Source: Cryptomeria japonica (taxonomy: Eukaryota > Streptophyta > Pinopsida > Cupressales > Cupressaceae). From it: a stretch of DNA of 64,000 bases. The notes below the pieces were generated by a model that saw only the letters and a program-made list of their open reading frames with translations, was not told where the DNA came from and did no database searches. The stretch is taken from contig NC_081410.1 in assembly GCF_030272615.1 (NCBI RefSeq), positions 567,629,152 through 567,693,151 on the forward strand. The letters run 5' to 3'. The translations under genes were made by a program, and so were the position numbers. Below are positions 1 to 12,600 of this stretch, piece by piece. The first letter of the stretch is position 1, and each line of letters opens with the position of its first letter.

Positions 1-1
1 A

Positions 2-2425
2 ACTTCTAGATCACGAAGGAAGTACACCCCATTGGGAGAACCACTTGAATCAGTATTCAAAAAGCTTGTGGCAAACAAAGTGATCACAGTTCCAGATTTT
101 CCTCCATATGAACCAAAGGTCAAACCAAATTGGTGGAATGATGATGAGTATTGTGAGTTTCATAAGAGCAAGGGTCATAAGATAGGAAATTGTCATCGAC
201 TGAAGAACATCATACAAGATCTCATTGATAGAGGTGACATTGAGATTGAGGGACATTCGTCTAATCAAGAACATGAGATGTTTAAGGAACCATTCCCAAA
301 ACATGACAAGGGAAAAGCTAAAGCCACAGAGGATCAAACCAACTATACTAGAGCACCTTACAACTATGATTCAACTATCAATAATATCTCGATGGACAAT
401 TACGTCTCTACTATTATCATCAAGGACAAAGCATCTGAGAATTCTACTCAGAGACCCAAGATTGTCCTAAAAGGTGTTGGATCTTCTCCTGAACCTACCT
501 CTGAATGTCATGTTACAACCCGCCGAGGTAAAATCACTTTGCAAGGTGCTCCAACTAAAAACACCGCTTCCTCATCAACCAAGCCTGAGTACAATCTTGT
601 AGAACAGTTAGGGAAGACACCCGTGCTCATTTCAATCCTTGAACTATTACGCATATCCCCCGCAAATAAAGCTATTCTTGACAAAATCTTGAGAGAAATT
701 ATTGTTCCTACTGATCTGAACGTGGACCAGTTTCAAGCCATGGTGGGATACCTTTCCATTCCACACTCCCTTACATTCACAGAAGCCGATGACACCTCCG
801 TAAGTCAGCCACATAATGCACCATTACACATTGAAGCCTTCATACACAAACATCGAATAAAATGAGTCCTGATAGATGGAGGAGTAGGTCTAAACATTTG
901 TACATTGAGCACAATTAAACAATTGGGATATTCTGATAAAGCTGTGAATTCTACAAACAAAATCACCATCAAGGCATATGATGATGAAGAGCATTCATCC
1001 AAGGGCACAGTCACCTTACCTCTCAGAGTTGGGCCAGTTACAAAGGATGTGGTTTGTCAAATCCTTGATCTAGATCTCACATACAACATACTCTTGGGAC
1101 GTCCATGGATTCATGAGATGAGCGCAGTCCCATCTACATATCATCGATGCATCAAGTTTCCACACAATGGAGTTGAAGTGACTGTCAAAGCTGACCCAAA
1201 TCCATTCATATATTGCAACAATTTGCAACCTCGATTAGAAATAACAATACCAGTCAATCGAGAAGCTATTCCTTCTTCAGCATATGTGGATCCAGAATCC
1301 TTGAAAGCTTCTACATCCAAACAAGCAGAGCTAAAAGAAAAGTTCAAGATTAAAGACCTAGGATGTGGTGAGTATATATTTCATGTTGACCAACTCCCAT
1401 TATCTCCTAAGGTATTCTATCAACAAGAACAACCTACAAACAATTTTCAATGCCAAGGAATTGGGTGTGAACCACCTAGTGTTGTGGCTACTAAGTCTGA
1501 ATGCAAATCTCCTCTAGCAGTGCAAGCAACTCTTGATATCAATAGTCCTAAGAGTGGTTCCAACAAAGAATCTATTGAGTCTATCGCCAACCCTCTGGAG
1601 AACTCACATAGCCTTACCATTTCATCCACTCATTCCATTTCCACTCCACTTCCAGACTTGGATCAACAAGAATTACAAAAGCCCTTACTCATTGGGGATC
1701 AAAAATCAAGCTTTGAAAAGAAAAATCTAAAAGTCAATAATAAAGAAAAGTCCTTTAGTCTAAATCAAAATCAAAAGCTATTGGACTCTACAAAAATCAA
1801 AGTCAAGGATAAAAATCCTATGAAGCAAAAAGAGCAAGAGATGATTTCCCCTAATATCAAAATAACTGGGGGCAAAAGCTCTACAATTTCAAGTCAAAAA
1901 GACTACTTGTTGATCCTAAGTCTCCATCATGCTATCCTACTTTCACTTCTTTTTACAATCATAAGCCTTCATCAATCATCTACTTGTTCCACACATCCTT
2001 TACCTTCTGGCGATACATCATGGACCTTTAATGGAGCTTACTCAAAGGACTTTGTTATCAGGGATGCCCAAACTTCTTTAGGTGACACGCATACGGGCTT
2101 GTGTAGTCCACACACTAGTAATCCTATCTCAGTTCCTTTATCAAGGAAGATAGACACTCAAGCTACACATCATTCAGTCAAGGAACAATACAACTACAAT
2201 CATAAAGTCAAGCCTCACACATTTGAGGTAGGTGACTTGGTTCTCAGAGAAAATCCTAAAAATCAACAAGACACAGAGAAGAGGGGCAAGTTTGAACCAA
2301 ACTGGCTGGGTCCTTACATCGTTATAGCAGTCTATGGATCTGGGGCATATCAGCTCTCTACTACAGAGGGTGAACCTTTGGAGGATCTTATCAACAGCAT
2401 GCATCTTCGCAGGTTCTACACATAG
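2..2425 (+). pseudogene. Gag C-terminus, protease and in-frame-deleted pol of element A
   Basis: The frame is open from the window start to a TGA at 863-865, then continues in the same frame to 2425. The first part matches the Gag tail of E, including the CX2HX4HX4C knuckle (CEFHKSKGHKIGNC, near 150-195). The TGA lies just before the protease motif (VLIDGGVGLN, 866-895), where E has a Gln codon. Similarity to E continues to about 1375. It then breaks into a shortened stretch (about 1376-2185) holding only scraps of pol: one like the start of the second RNase H (near 2020-2045) and one like the integrase zinc-finger start (near 2085-2135). The frame rejoins E at the integrase C-terminus with the GPY motif (near 2305) and ends at the same codon. 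RT, first RNase H and integrase core are gone, yet the frame stays open for 1521 nt after the TGA. Confidence 0.85.
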
Positions 2426-4135
2426 CTCTTCGGAATATCCTAATTCAAAAATACAAAAAAATCAAAAAATTTCAAAAATACAAAAAAATTATAAAACAAA
2501 AAAAATCGTTACTTGGTGAAAACCTGGCAAACAGGCGCCTTGTGACACAAAAAACATTGAAAAATCGAAAAAAGTAAAGAGAAATAATTTCGTCCAACAG
2601 TGAAAACCACTTCGGTGGCGCCCTGGGCAAGTACCATGGTAAAAACTAGGTCACCAGCGCCATGCGTAGAGACATTGCTCCTCCCTCCTTCAGGATTCTC
2701 TTCATCATTTCACTTTGCACACACTCACAACCTATTCGTTCATAATAAACTTACCCATTCCCATCATGGCTTGTTATTGATCTACCCAAGATTGGTTAGC
2801 CATTCATAATAAACATTCCTTTTAATCCCTTTCCATCCATAATAAATCAGATTCTATCTGTGGCTAAGGCAAAATCCTACATCTAGTAATGGGTGTGGAA
2901 CTGAGAACATCACATGTTTCGAGGAGTACAGTTTCTTCTAGCTTCCTTCAGTCTATTCGCGCACAATCCGCAATAAAGCAACATTTGCATCGCAGATCCG
3001 CCATAAAGTTTCATCTTCTCCGCAATAAAGTATTAGTTTCATGGATTCAGTCAGTTTCAGATGAGACACAGCAGCAACAATGGGCTTCAACAAAATCAAA
3101 TCTTTCAACAGACTCAAACAACATATGGTTCAGTGCTATCTATCCTTTTTGTGAAAGTGAACATTGTGACCACAATTAAATATGACTTATACAAGTGACA
3201 AGAGACACTAAACTTGAGGACTACAGTGGATGTTGGGGGTCGAATCTTGGTTTTCTTTTGATTTCATCTTTTTGGTGACATGTCTTTTAGCTTTTCTGGG
3301 ATGTCTCTGACTAGAGACTCTATCTCCAGGATGTCTTTGACTAGAAAGGCGAGGATGGGGTATCGTCACCTATTTGTATTTGCTGTCTGTGGATTGTCTC
3401 TTAGTAATGCTATGACTTGTCCAAGGATATGAGGACACTATGAGTCTAGTGTGAACTGGGGCATTCCTTGTTTGTGACTGTCTTATCTCCATGCAAATAG
3501 GTACAATGACTTTCTGGGTCGAACATATGCCTCGATTGTCATAACCTACTTGCCATAATAAAGCTCAATGATGATAACGCACAAGAAGCTCTTTCATGTT
3601 CATATCTTCTGTCTTCCATCCCCCTTTCTTGATTGACTTCCATCATCCTTCTTGAGTCCGCATAGCCTGCTATCACATGACTGAGTATAATGACACACCA
3701 AAAACATTTGCATTTCATGTAGCTGCACCGGCATTACCACATATAAGCTTTTCACACATACATATAGATATCACAATTGCATCACATCCTGCACACAACA
3801 CTTGTTAGCACAATTTACATTTGCATTATCATATTCATCTGCATTACATACATTCACATTTGCGTCATGCATCACATATAAAACATAAAAGAACAAAAAA
3901 ATTGCATTGTATCATATACATATTTGCATCCATATCATAAGCATACATTCTAAGAACATCTCATCACATAGGTACACATGCATATAGCTGCCGCAAAAAT
4001 GAATCATCTCTCAAATATAATCAAATGTGTCATGTTACAATGATGTCAAAAGAATCATATGGCTACAAAATCACCCGCAGGTGTCTACAATACAAAAAAA
4101 TGGTACAAATACTGATACAAGGGAGCCCTCTATGG
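2426..4135. other. Noncoding block between converging pol and antisense gene, element A
   Basis: No credible coding region. 2426-3180 matches 50609-51240 of E, including the motif at 2513-2546 and a related one at 2599-2667. 3181-4135 has no counterpart in E, where a deletion removed it. It holds a near-direct repeat around 3298-3345 (two copies of a GGATGTCTnTGACTAGA-like unit) and a low-complexity tract rich in CAT/GCAT words (3680-4030). Transcripts from both strands should end here. Confidence 0.6.
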
Positions 4136-6118
4136 CTATGATGAACTCCCTCCCTCGGAGCTGCCTGGCCTCGATGGAATCTGAGCCCTAGAAGGACCCG
4201 CTCTAGGATCATCCTGCCTATCCCCCCTATCTGGTGGTGGTGGAGGACCCATGACCCCACCACTCGATGCCTGTCTCCTCCGGATCCCTCCCATAGCCGT
4301 CGCTGTCCGCGATGGTCTATGGAAGCTCCTCGCCTGCTGATCTGCTAGCACGACACCATAATACAGGTCCCTCCAGTAGGAAATATCCTCTCCGGCTCGC
4401 AAGACATATGCATAGCCTTCTCCTGTGTCCTCCGCCGCCTGCCTCCCTGCCCTCAGCGCTGTCTCAGCCTCAGTGTAGCGCTGAATCACCTGATCCCTCT
4501 CCCGCTCAGTATCCCTGAGCCGGGTCCTGAGCCGATCCCTCTCCCTCTCCAACTCCTGGATCTCATCTTCCTGGCCCTGGTAGATCTCCCTGAGCTCAAT
4601 CAGCTCATCCTCCTCTAGATCCCCACCCTCTGCCTCTGCCTGTGGCTCTCCCTCCGCGGGTGCCTGCTCCTGTACCTGTCCCTGTACCTGTCTCGGTACA
4701 TGTCTAGGTCCCTGTACCTGTCTCTGTCCCTGTGCCTGTACTGGCACCTGTCCCTGCACCTGTCCCTGTCTCTGTCCCTATGCCCTAGGACCCTGTGCTG
4801 CTGGTACCTGCAGGGGCACTCCACCATGACCCCTCACCACCTGGGCCTGTCCCTCCTGTCCACCCTCCCTCCGAGGTGCCACCCTCCTCTCCCCAACTAC
4901 TCCCCTCCGCCTCCATCGGCCTCTGCCCCCATTGCCTCCACCATCATCATCGTCATATCCTCCTACCTCTCCCTCCAGTGGCTCCCCTGGATCTATCAGT
5001 CGCGGGAACGGATGCTCTGCCCAATATGCTGTATACTCTGCATCCATGCCTGCATCCTCAATCTCTGGCCACATATCCCAGGGTAGGGGCATCATCTCTG
5101 CCAGCTGTGTAACTGCCTGATCATATGACAACAATGGCCCGAACTGCGCCTGATCCCTCACTGTACGGGCATACATACCCGAGCCTCGTGGCATCCTCTG
5201 GATCCTGCCATACTGCCTGCATACTCTATCTACCAGCTGCCTCTCCAATATATAGAGCGTCCGCCCAATCAGATATCTGCTCCTCAAGGTATAAGGTAGC
5301 TCCACTGCATCATCCTCCCACTCCTCACATCCCAGATATGGCCTCCAGATGACTACGTCAATGTCATCTATCACTCGCCTCCAATGCTCTAACCTGCCAA
5401 TCTGAGGCTGCAAAGTGATCATTTCATATAAATGCACAAAGCTCCGTCCGTGACCCCTGCCTCTGAAATGTATCGGCCGTGTGATAGGTAGATGCTCATA
5501 TGCCCAAACCTGCAGAAGTGTCACTCCACAGCCCAGTCCCACTGATCCATGGTAGACGAACTGGTGAAGCTCATAATATAGGTGGGCCAACACACATGCA
5601 CCCCACGAATATCTGGTGTGCTGAGTCACCAATATCTCCAGTGCTCCTCCCCAGCCCACTGCCAACCCCCGTGTCGCCCTGTCCGGACATAGGAACCCAC
5701 TAATAGCTCCTCCGATCACAGCTGGCAAAGCTAATCCTGTCGTGGTCATGGTGTCCCATGCCACATGTCCTGCTCTCATCTCTAGGCCGGGATCCTGAAA
5801 CACCCATCTCAAAGCCTCTTTGTCTCCATCGCGATCGTATGGAATCAGTTCTCCATCGATCGGTATGTGCAGAATCCTATAAGCATCCTCAAGGGTGACT
5901 GTCATCTCACCCATCGGCAAATGAAATGTGCATGTCTCTGAATGCCATCTCTCGGCCAGCGCAGTCAGCAAACCCATGTTTGCCCGAAACTCAGGCACAT
6001 ACAGCACGTGTCTCAATCCCATCTCCTCAATGGCAGCTCTATCCTGAAATGACAACTCTGGTCGCAACCTCTGTGTGGACGAGAATCTCTCCCGTGACTC
6101 CAACATAGGCAAATACTC
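4136..6118 (-). pseudogene. Antisense accessory gene, exon 2 (plant mobile domain protein), element A
   Basis: Reads opposite to gag-pol between pol and the 3' LTR, the position of additional ORFs known from Tat-lineage elements. Exon 2 starts at 6118 with GAG after a CAG acceptor. The first about 300 residues match the plant mobile domain family (aminotransferase-like / phosphatase 7 long-form family), with the hallmark stretch W-H-S-E-T-C-x-F-H-L-P-M-G-E-M-T-V-T-L-E-D near 5880-5950. The tail is Pro/Gln/Gly-rich low complexity, then a charged coiled coil (near 4440-4610), then a GGVMGPPPPPDRGD-like end. One in-frame TAG (4778-4780) splits it; the frame continues on both sides and totals about 660 codons. 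Function of the family inside retroelements is not known. Element E has an intact codon at this stop, so decay here is private to A. Confidence 0.8.
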
Positions 6119-6164
6119 CTGCAGTCAAGCAAATCAATCATGTCAGTCAGGGTGGCATTCACTG

Positions 6165-6432
6165 TTCATCACAAAATGCTACTCGCTATCTAAATGCATA
6201 TGGTTATCTATTCTAGTGACACTCACTGTTCATCACAAAGTGTTGATTCTATCCTAGTAGTGCTCCCTATTCATCACAAAGTACTATGTGTGTGACACTC
6301 CCTGTTCATCACAAAGTGTTACTCACATTTTGCACTCCCTATTCATCACAAAGTGCTGCTCATACTTTGGGTACTCCCTGTTCATCACAAAGTACTCTAT
6401 CTTGGTGCTCCCTGTTCATCACAAAGTGCCTT
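6165..6432. repeat. Dispersed 13-25 bp repeat array (TGTTCATCACAAA), intron of A
   Basis: About eight copies of a unit built on CTCCCTGTTCATCACAAAGT, separated by irregular spacers of roughly 15-25 bp. The same array occurs at 53085-53320 in E. It lies near the acceptor side of the predicted antisense intron. Confidence 0.85.
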
Positions 6433-6555
6433 GATCTATCCTAGTCTTCCTCGAGGACCTGCTTGAGTGTATCCTCTCAGCAGCTTATCCAATCGACAAT
6501 GTATGTTCATCACAGAACTGCCGATTTGACCTAGAAGACCAAAACCTTGCATTTT

Positions 6556-6830
6556 TTGACATATACGCGCTTTTAACTCACAAACGCGTTTCTACCTCAC
6601 AAACGCGCCTATAGACTGCACAAGCGCGCCTAAACGACACAGACGCGCCTGTTTGACATAAACGTGCCTAAATCATTCAAAAACGTGACTTTGGCACACA
6701 AACACCCCTTCAGGACGTAGACGCGCCCGCATCAAGCACAAACGCGGTTCCAGACACAGACGTGCCTGTTGGACACAGACGTGCCTGGCACCGACGCAGA
6801 CGCGCCTGGCACCGACGCAAACGCGGTTGC
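6556..6830. repeat. GC-rich decamer array (ACAGACGCGCCTG-like), intron of A
   Basis: More than a dozen degenerate copies of CACAGACGCG / CACAAACGCG, spaced about 15-25 bp apart in otherwise AT-rich DNA. On the minus strand they read CGCGTCTGTG, the same orientation relative to transcription as the leader repeats of E. Confidence 0.85.
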
Positions 6831-6941
6831 ACGTTTTTGCACTTTTTTGTGCCCTATTCCTAAGCGCATTTATTGCTAACTAGCATGCATTAATGACAAA
6901 ATTGAATGCGTCAAAGTACGAGGAGGTTTGGTGGTACTTAT

Positions 6942-7007
6942 CGGTTCTCCTGCCTCTGCTGGTCTCTGAAATCGACGAACGCGGTCGAATCTGTGTACGA
7001 AAGCCAT
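6942..7007 (-). CDS. Accessory gene A, predicted 22-codon exon 1
   Basis: ATG at 7007-7005, then 22 codons ending in CCG at 6942. The peptide starts MAFVHRFDRVRRFQRP. It aligns without gaps to the 22-codon exons at 53845-53910 (E), 15349-15414 (C) and 30104-30169 (D), and all four end exactly at a donor-like site. Exon 1 joins exon 2 in phase 0. The donor of this copy is damaged (AT for GT). Recognition rests only on comparison; there is no transcript evidence. Confidence 0.65.
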
Positions 7008-7100
7008 CGCTGCTGACTGCTACTGCTCTTTTTCTTGCTCTGCACTGTGATCTCGTGAAGGTGTAGATGACAATGAGGATGTCTTTTTCCCGTGGTCTAT

Positions 7101-7106
7101 CTTATA
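7101..7106 (-). promoter_or_regulatory. TATA-like box of antisense gene A (TATAAG)
   Basis: On the minus strand CTATAAGA lies 99 bp upstream of the exon 1 ATG. The same position holds TATAAAA in E and D and TATATGG in C. Confidence 0.55.
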
Positions 7107-7338
7107 GCCTACCCTAGCCCTCGCCTTCATTTCCCGTGTCAGTCTTCTTCATCCCGTGACTCTGTCACTTTATCCGGTCTATCCATTCTAGCCTTTCTTT
7201 CTTATCGAGAGATTGTCTGCAATCTTTTCAGACATTTTCATCCAATCTCTCGAGGGGGCATATTATTCCCATCTTGGGGCAACTCTGTATCAATTCATCT
7301 TATCTTCTTTGAAACAACGCGACAAGCCGCATTGTCTC

Positions 7339-7352
7339 AAAGAGGGGCAAAA
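7339..7352 (+). other. Polypurine tract of element A
   Basis: AAAGAGGGGCAAAA directly precedes the TGTAGAC start of the LTR. It is identical to the tract at 54242-54255 in E. This primes plus-strand DNA synthesis in LTR elements. Confidence 0.9.
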
Positions 7353-8161
7353 TGTAGACACCCAAAATTGTCCAGTTTAATTAAATAAATATTTTATTTA
7401 TTTAATTATCTAAGCCTAATTCTTCTATTAATTAAATAAATCTTTATTTATTTAATTAATTCATTTATCCTCTTCTAGCCTTATTTCTCATTTAAATAAA
7501 TACATTTATTTATTTAAATTATCCCTTTCCTAAATTAAATAAATATTTTATTTATTTAATTATCCTACTTCTTCTATTAATTAAATAAATATTTATTTAT
7601 TTAATCAATTCATTAGCTTTTTCTACACATGACACATGTCATTCATCTCTTAATTCATACACTACCTACCTCTTTCATTATTTTGGTATTTCTTTTACCT
7701 ACCCTCTAATCTTAGCCGACCTCTCTTTTTACACCTCTCAATCTTATCCCTCCATTTCATATTGTGTCTTCTATTTAAGAAGATGCCTCCTTTATTATCT
7801 AACCCTAATCATTCATTCCTAATCATTCATTTCTAATCAAACCCTAATGACCTAATCTTGAAGACTTGGCTACACTACGATCCTACTTGCAACCACATTC
7901 CGTTCTTTGTTGAGCTCTTGTGCATATAAAATCTGAGAGCAAATATATCAAGCAAGATCAATGGAGATAGGAAGAATGGAGATCAAAACCCTATTGGGCA
8001 TGTGATGGTATAATCTTGGTGATTTCATTTGATTTGCATTGTCTTAGGTAATCTTCATATGTTATGGTGGATCTTTGTTGATTGTTAGGCTAGGGTTTGG
8101 TGGTTGAATTCATTTAGCCTTTCAATATTGTTATTATTGTTATCCATTTTCACCATACACA
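7353..8161 (+). repeat. 3' LTR of element A
   Basis: Starts TGTAGACACCCAAAAT right after the polypurine tract and ends near CACCATACACA, about 809 bp. It is similar along its whole length to the 795-bp LTRs of E. It contains five AT palindromes at its start, a CTATTTAAGA TATA-like site at 7771-7780, and several AAACCCTA words in its second half. The exact last base (8159 or 8161) is uncertain. Confidence 0.9.
7378..7606. repeat. Five AT-rich palindromes at the LTR start, element A
   Basis: Five near-perfect inverted repeats with arms AATTAAATAAAT / ATTTATTTAATT (one has ATTTAAATAAAT / ATTTATTTAAAT), 3-7 bp loops, spaced about 30 bp apart. The same five are in both LTRs of E. Confidence 0.9.
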
Positions 8162-9666
8162 GAACTTATGTCCAAAAACATTGAAAATTACTAAAAACCT
8201 TTATGTAGAAGCCCACCTATTCTATTGATTGAGGATATTTGTGAGAAGTTCAGTGCAAGAGCATAGAAGGTTTTTCTCCCAAGATTCTCACCATACATAT
8301 TTCCTTGAGTAGAAACATAGCTTTTTGAAAGAGTACTTGTAGCCTGATAAAAGTGGTGACTCCCCCATCATAGGGATCATCTATTTGTTATGCTCGTGCA
8401 AGACTTAGTATATCACATCCTTACCTGCCACGGCGGGATTCATAAGGTATGTAGTACCAAAGTTGAATAAATATCAAGATGTGGGCTGAAATTATCGCAA
8501 CTGGCCATTTGACCTTAGGGATAAAAAGTGTTTGAAGTGTCTTCACTTTGTATCAAGACCAATGATAAACTGAGCTGACTTCGGGCTTTTTGGAAAAACA
8601 TACTCAAAAAATTTTGGAAAGAAAGGGTCATAAAAATTCCAAAGATTGGGTTGATCTAGACCCACACTTATTTGTGCCTTTTGATGCAACATTCTTGTGT
8701 TTGTGTGTTTGCTTTGTTTTCTTGTCAAAGAAAAATCAAAAATCAAATTCCAAAACAAGTATTCATCCAACACAGAATTTTCAAAAGATTTCCAAAATAC
8801 CAACAAAGATAAAAAACAAAGTGCAAAACAACAAAAAATATCAAACTATATGACCATTCTTCACATCTTGAGAAAGAAGAATCTTCATCAACATATCAAC
8901 TTGAAGAAAAGACCATTGAGCTTAAAGGCTTTTATCAAGAGGAGGAAATTCTTCTATCGTAATAGACAAATCTTTGTCTCTCATAGAACCTTCTTACGTC
9001 ACATGTGTCTATATCTTCAAGGAAAAACAAACGATTTTGATCAAGAGTCATTAAACTGCAAAGCTTTTACTCAATATAGAGCTTTGAGTTATCATAAGAA
9101 AAAGGGAGGCAAAATCATTCCTGCCTTCTTTCCAGACATTTGCATCACATATAACTCAGCTAGGGAAGAACCACCAAACCCTGAACAAGAAGAGGAAGAG
9201 TTTGTTCCTTTTGTAACACAAAGTTTCTATTGAAGTTAACATTTCATCCATTCTCACATTCACATATCATCAATCCATTCCAACTCTCAAAACATCAAGA
9301 GGTTTTTGTCCTAACTTCTCTTTCGATATTGTTTGAATCAAACACAACACATCACTTTTTAGAGTGTCTCTACATCTAGGATAAACTCATCCTAAGAGGC
9401 ATTTCTATGTGGGTTAAAACTATTCTATGAGTGAATCCTCTCATTACTAGGTAGTTGGGTTTGTAACACATCTCAGATCTCTCTAAACCTTATCACATCA
9501 AACATTGTCAAACGAACACAACAAGCAATTCAAGAAAGGGCTTTGGTCACATCTACCTTTAGTGCTAGAGATCCATAAGTAAAACACTCCACCAAACATT
9601 AATCTCTCATTTCATCAACAACTCATCCTCATTTTCACCAAACTTCAACAACAACTTGTAAACAAA
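8162..9666 (+). other. Leader region of element B
   Basis: Noncoding by comparison with E, where gag is preceded by about 2.3 kb of leader. No primer site is visible at the left end, because the A insertion cuts it. A 178-codon open frame (8697-9233) with basic residues and a Glu-rich end lies here. I recognise no family for it and it could be chance. Nothing else is identified. Confidence 0.5.
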
Positions 9667-12600
9667 ATGGCTCAAACTAGATCAAGATCTAGACAAATGG
9701 AAATTGAGGAAGAAGAGGAGGAAAATATCAATGAATTCCAAGAAGCCCTTGGAGGAAACCCAAATGATGAAAATCCAAGTACTCCTACTCTTGTAGCAAT
9801 AGAAAGGGCACAACACAACCCTCTCTTTAATCAGCTTTTTGACGAAATACTCAGGAGCAATGTTGATGCTCACTTTGTAAGACTTGCTCAAGAGGGAGCC
9901 AAACTACCCTCTGATTTTGACATTGCACAACTAAGGCAAGCATCAAAATGCCAAAGTTGTAATGAGGATGAAAGAGGTTGAGATCACATCAGATACAACC
10001 TTCATCAAGGAAATCCCCTACCTCCTCCTCCTCCAAATGACATTGACATGTTGTGGCAACAAGTCGAGAATCTCACCCAACAACTTCATAGTGGTGTGAA
10101 AACTAACCAGTTTTCACTTAATGATATTTGTCTCTATCCCTTTGATAGGAATATACATATGCCACCTTTTCCACGAGGGTTTGAAACACCTAAGTTTCAA
10201 AATTATCGAGGAAAAGGAGACCCTCGTGATCATGTTAGAGAATTTCATTTAGCTTGCCTAGAAGTAGCATACGAGGACACATACCTAATGCGACTCTTTT
10301 CCCAAAGTTTGGGAGGAACAACCACATCATGGTTTTCCTGACTACCAGGTGGCATTAGGACATTCAAAGAACTAGTCCAAAATTTTTTGGCACATTACTC
10401 ACACAACATTGAACATGATATCACCATGGCTGATCTATGTAACACTAAGCAAAAACTAGGAGAGCTATTTTTAGTTTTCTTGCAATGATGGTGTCAAATG
10501 TCTAGCAGATGTTCTCTTCAGTTACCAGAACAAGAACTCACGGAAATATTTATTTCCAACTTAAAAGAAGAAATGGAATTTCACTTAGACATGAAAGGTA
10601 GAGAATCCTTCAATGACATGATCACAAAAGGTTTAAAATGTGAGTGGGCTCTCATCAAAAAAGGGCTTATCAAGATATACAATGAGCCAAAGGATGGCCC
10701 TCACCCACACTTCAATAGTGATAAGCCTAATTTCTGGAACAAAAACAAAAACGTCATCAATGATGGGGTTATGGATGCAAGGACTATCAAAAGTGCACAA
10801 CCTATGGTTTGCTTTGCGAAAAAAAATCACCCACTCAAGAATAACATAGTTGCTCCCCCAAATCAAGGACACAATGTACCTCAAGAGGAACCCAGACAGT
10901 GCCAGCAAAATTTTAAACCAAAACAAACATACACTCCCTTAGGGGAACCTATTGAAATAGTGTTACGTTAGTTGGTTTCTCAAAATCTGGTGACCTTACC
11001 AAAGACATCAAATTATGAACCTCAGGTCAAACCTTCATGGTGGAGGGATACTAAACATTGTGATTTCCATCAAGGGAAAGGGCATAAAACAAGCAATTGT
11101 CACAGATTGAAAGATTTTATTCAAGATATTATTGACCGATGTGAGATTGAAATAGAAGGACACGACCCAAAAACAACAAATAATGATCATCTTATGTTTA
11201 AAAATCCACTTCCATCACAAGATCAAAGAGGTCCTTCCACTTCAGGGCGAAACACAGATACCACTGATTATACGCGAGCCGCCTATAATTACACTGTGAA
11301 TCACCTATATGATGTGAGTGAACAAATTGCAACTATTACCATAAAAAATCCTAGCTCCACCTGCAATACTGTTACACGTCGTGGCAAGATCACCATTAAA
11401 GAAGCTCCACAAGGCACACCTTCCTTCCAAAAGCAGTATAACCTTGTGGAATAGCTAGATAAAATGCCCACACTGATATCTATCTTAGAGATATTGCGCC
11501 TATCCCCATCTCATAAAACAATCTTGGATCAAGCTCTCCAAGAGGCGTTAGTACCTGCAAACCTAAATACAGATCAATTCTAAGCTATGGTTGGGAATCT
11601 AAGATCATCACCTTGTCTCACTTTCTCTGAAAGTGACAATACATCCTTCCAGCAACCTCGTAATGCCTCACTCCATATTGAAGGGTTTATCAACCAGCAT
11701 AAGATCAAGCGAGTCTTGATCGACAATGGAGTGGGCCTAAATATTTGTATACTACAAATGGTCACAACATTGGGATATACAATTGAACCAGTAGATCCCT
11801 ATAAAATAATAACAATAAAAGCCTATGATGATGTAGAGTGTTCATCTAAAGGAGCAGTTGTGTTATCGATCCGAGTGGGCCTAGTGGTAAAGCATATCAT
11901 ATGCCAAGTTTTGGACCTTCCTCTGCCATATAATTTGTTGTTAGCAAGACCTTGGATACACCCCATGCAAGCCATTCCATCCACCTACCATCAGTGTATC
12001 AAGTTCCCTCATAATGGTGTAGAAATTACAATCCTGGGAGATGCAAATCCCTTTGCATATTGTCATAATATAAATCATCAACCAGAGATTACCGTTCCCA
12101 ACAATAGAGAAGCCATCCCATCCACATCATATGTAAGTCCAGCCTCTCTTTCTAGTTCAAACACCACTATACCCAAGCAAGAGAAGCTAAAAATGAAAAT
12201 GGCAGAGGAAGGACCTGGGGAGTACAATCTCAGCCAACTTTTTTATGTTGGACAACTACCCACTTCTCCTATAACTCATGGTAAACCTCAACAATTACTT
12301 CAAACACCATTGGTCAAGCCAACATGCACTTTGATGCCTTTTATCCTTGAAAAGAGTCAAGAAGAAGAGACCAAAGATGAGGACTTGGCAGAATGGATCT
12401 ATAAAGATCCTATCACCATGGAAATCCCACAAGCTAAGCTTCCCACAGATCAATATGGAAAAGGCCTTCTCATTATGCAAAGAATGGGTTATGATGTTCA
12501 AAGTGCTTTGGGCACTTACAAGCAAGGATGACATGAGCTGATACAACCAGAATTAAAGCCCAAAGATAACACAGGATTTGGCTTTCAAAAGGAGATCTTG

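Larger units (their letters stand above)
6119..6941 (-). other. Predicted intron of accessory gene A, donor mutated
   Basis: Defined by comparison with E, C and D. The acceptor (CTGCAG) at 6119-6124 is intact. The donor should be GTAAGT but reads ATAAGT at 6941-6936, a G-to-A change. The intron carries two repeat arrays, listed separately. Splicing of this copy is expected to fail or use another donor. Confidence 0.6.
1..8161 (+). mobile_element. Element A: 3' part of a Tat-type Ty3/gypsy element with collapsed pol
   Basis: The 5' LTR and the start of gag lie before the window. What is present, in order, is the end of gag, a protease-like segment, a reduced pol, a convergent noncoding block, an antisense plant-mobile-domain gene, a polypurine tract and a 3' LTR. 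The order and sequence match full-length element E (40005-55050) closely except for the missing RT, RNase H and integrase core. It looks like a non-autonomous derivative of the E family. The bases after its LTR belong to element B, so A appears to sit inside the leader of B. The target duplication cannot be checked because the 5' end is missing. Confidence 0.85.

Noticed and set aside
1905-1980. Hydrophobic stretch in A as part of an envelope-like protein
   Set aside because: A single short hydrophobic run between pol scraps, without signal peptide, cleavage site or second membrane segment; better explained as a by-product of deletions.
4700-5112. Plus-strand open frames with Ser/Leu/Pro-rich proteins over the antisense gene of A
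   Set aside because: They are the other strand of the accessory gene, whose codon bias leaves long open frames. No start context or homolog.
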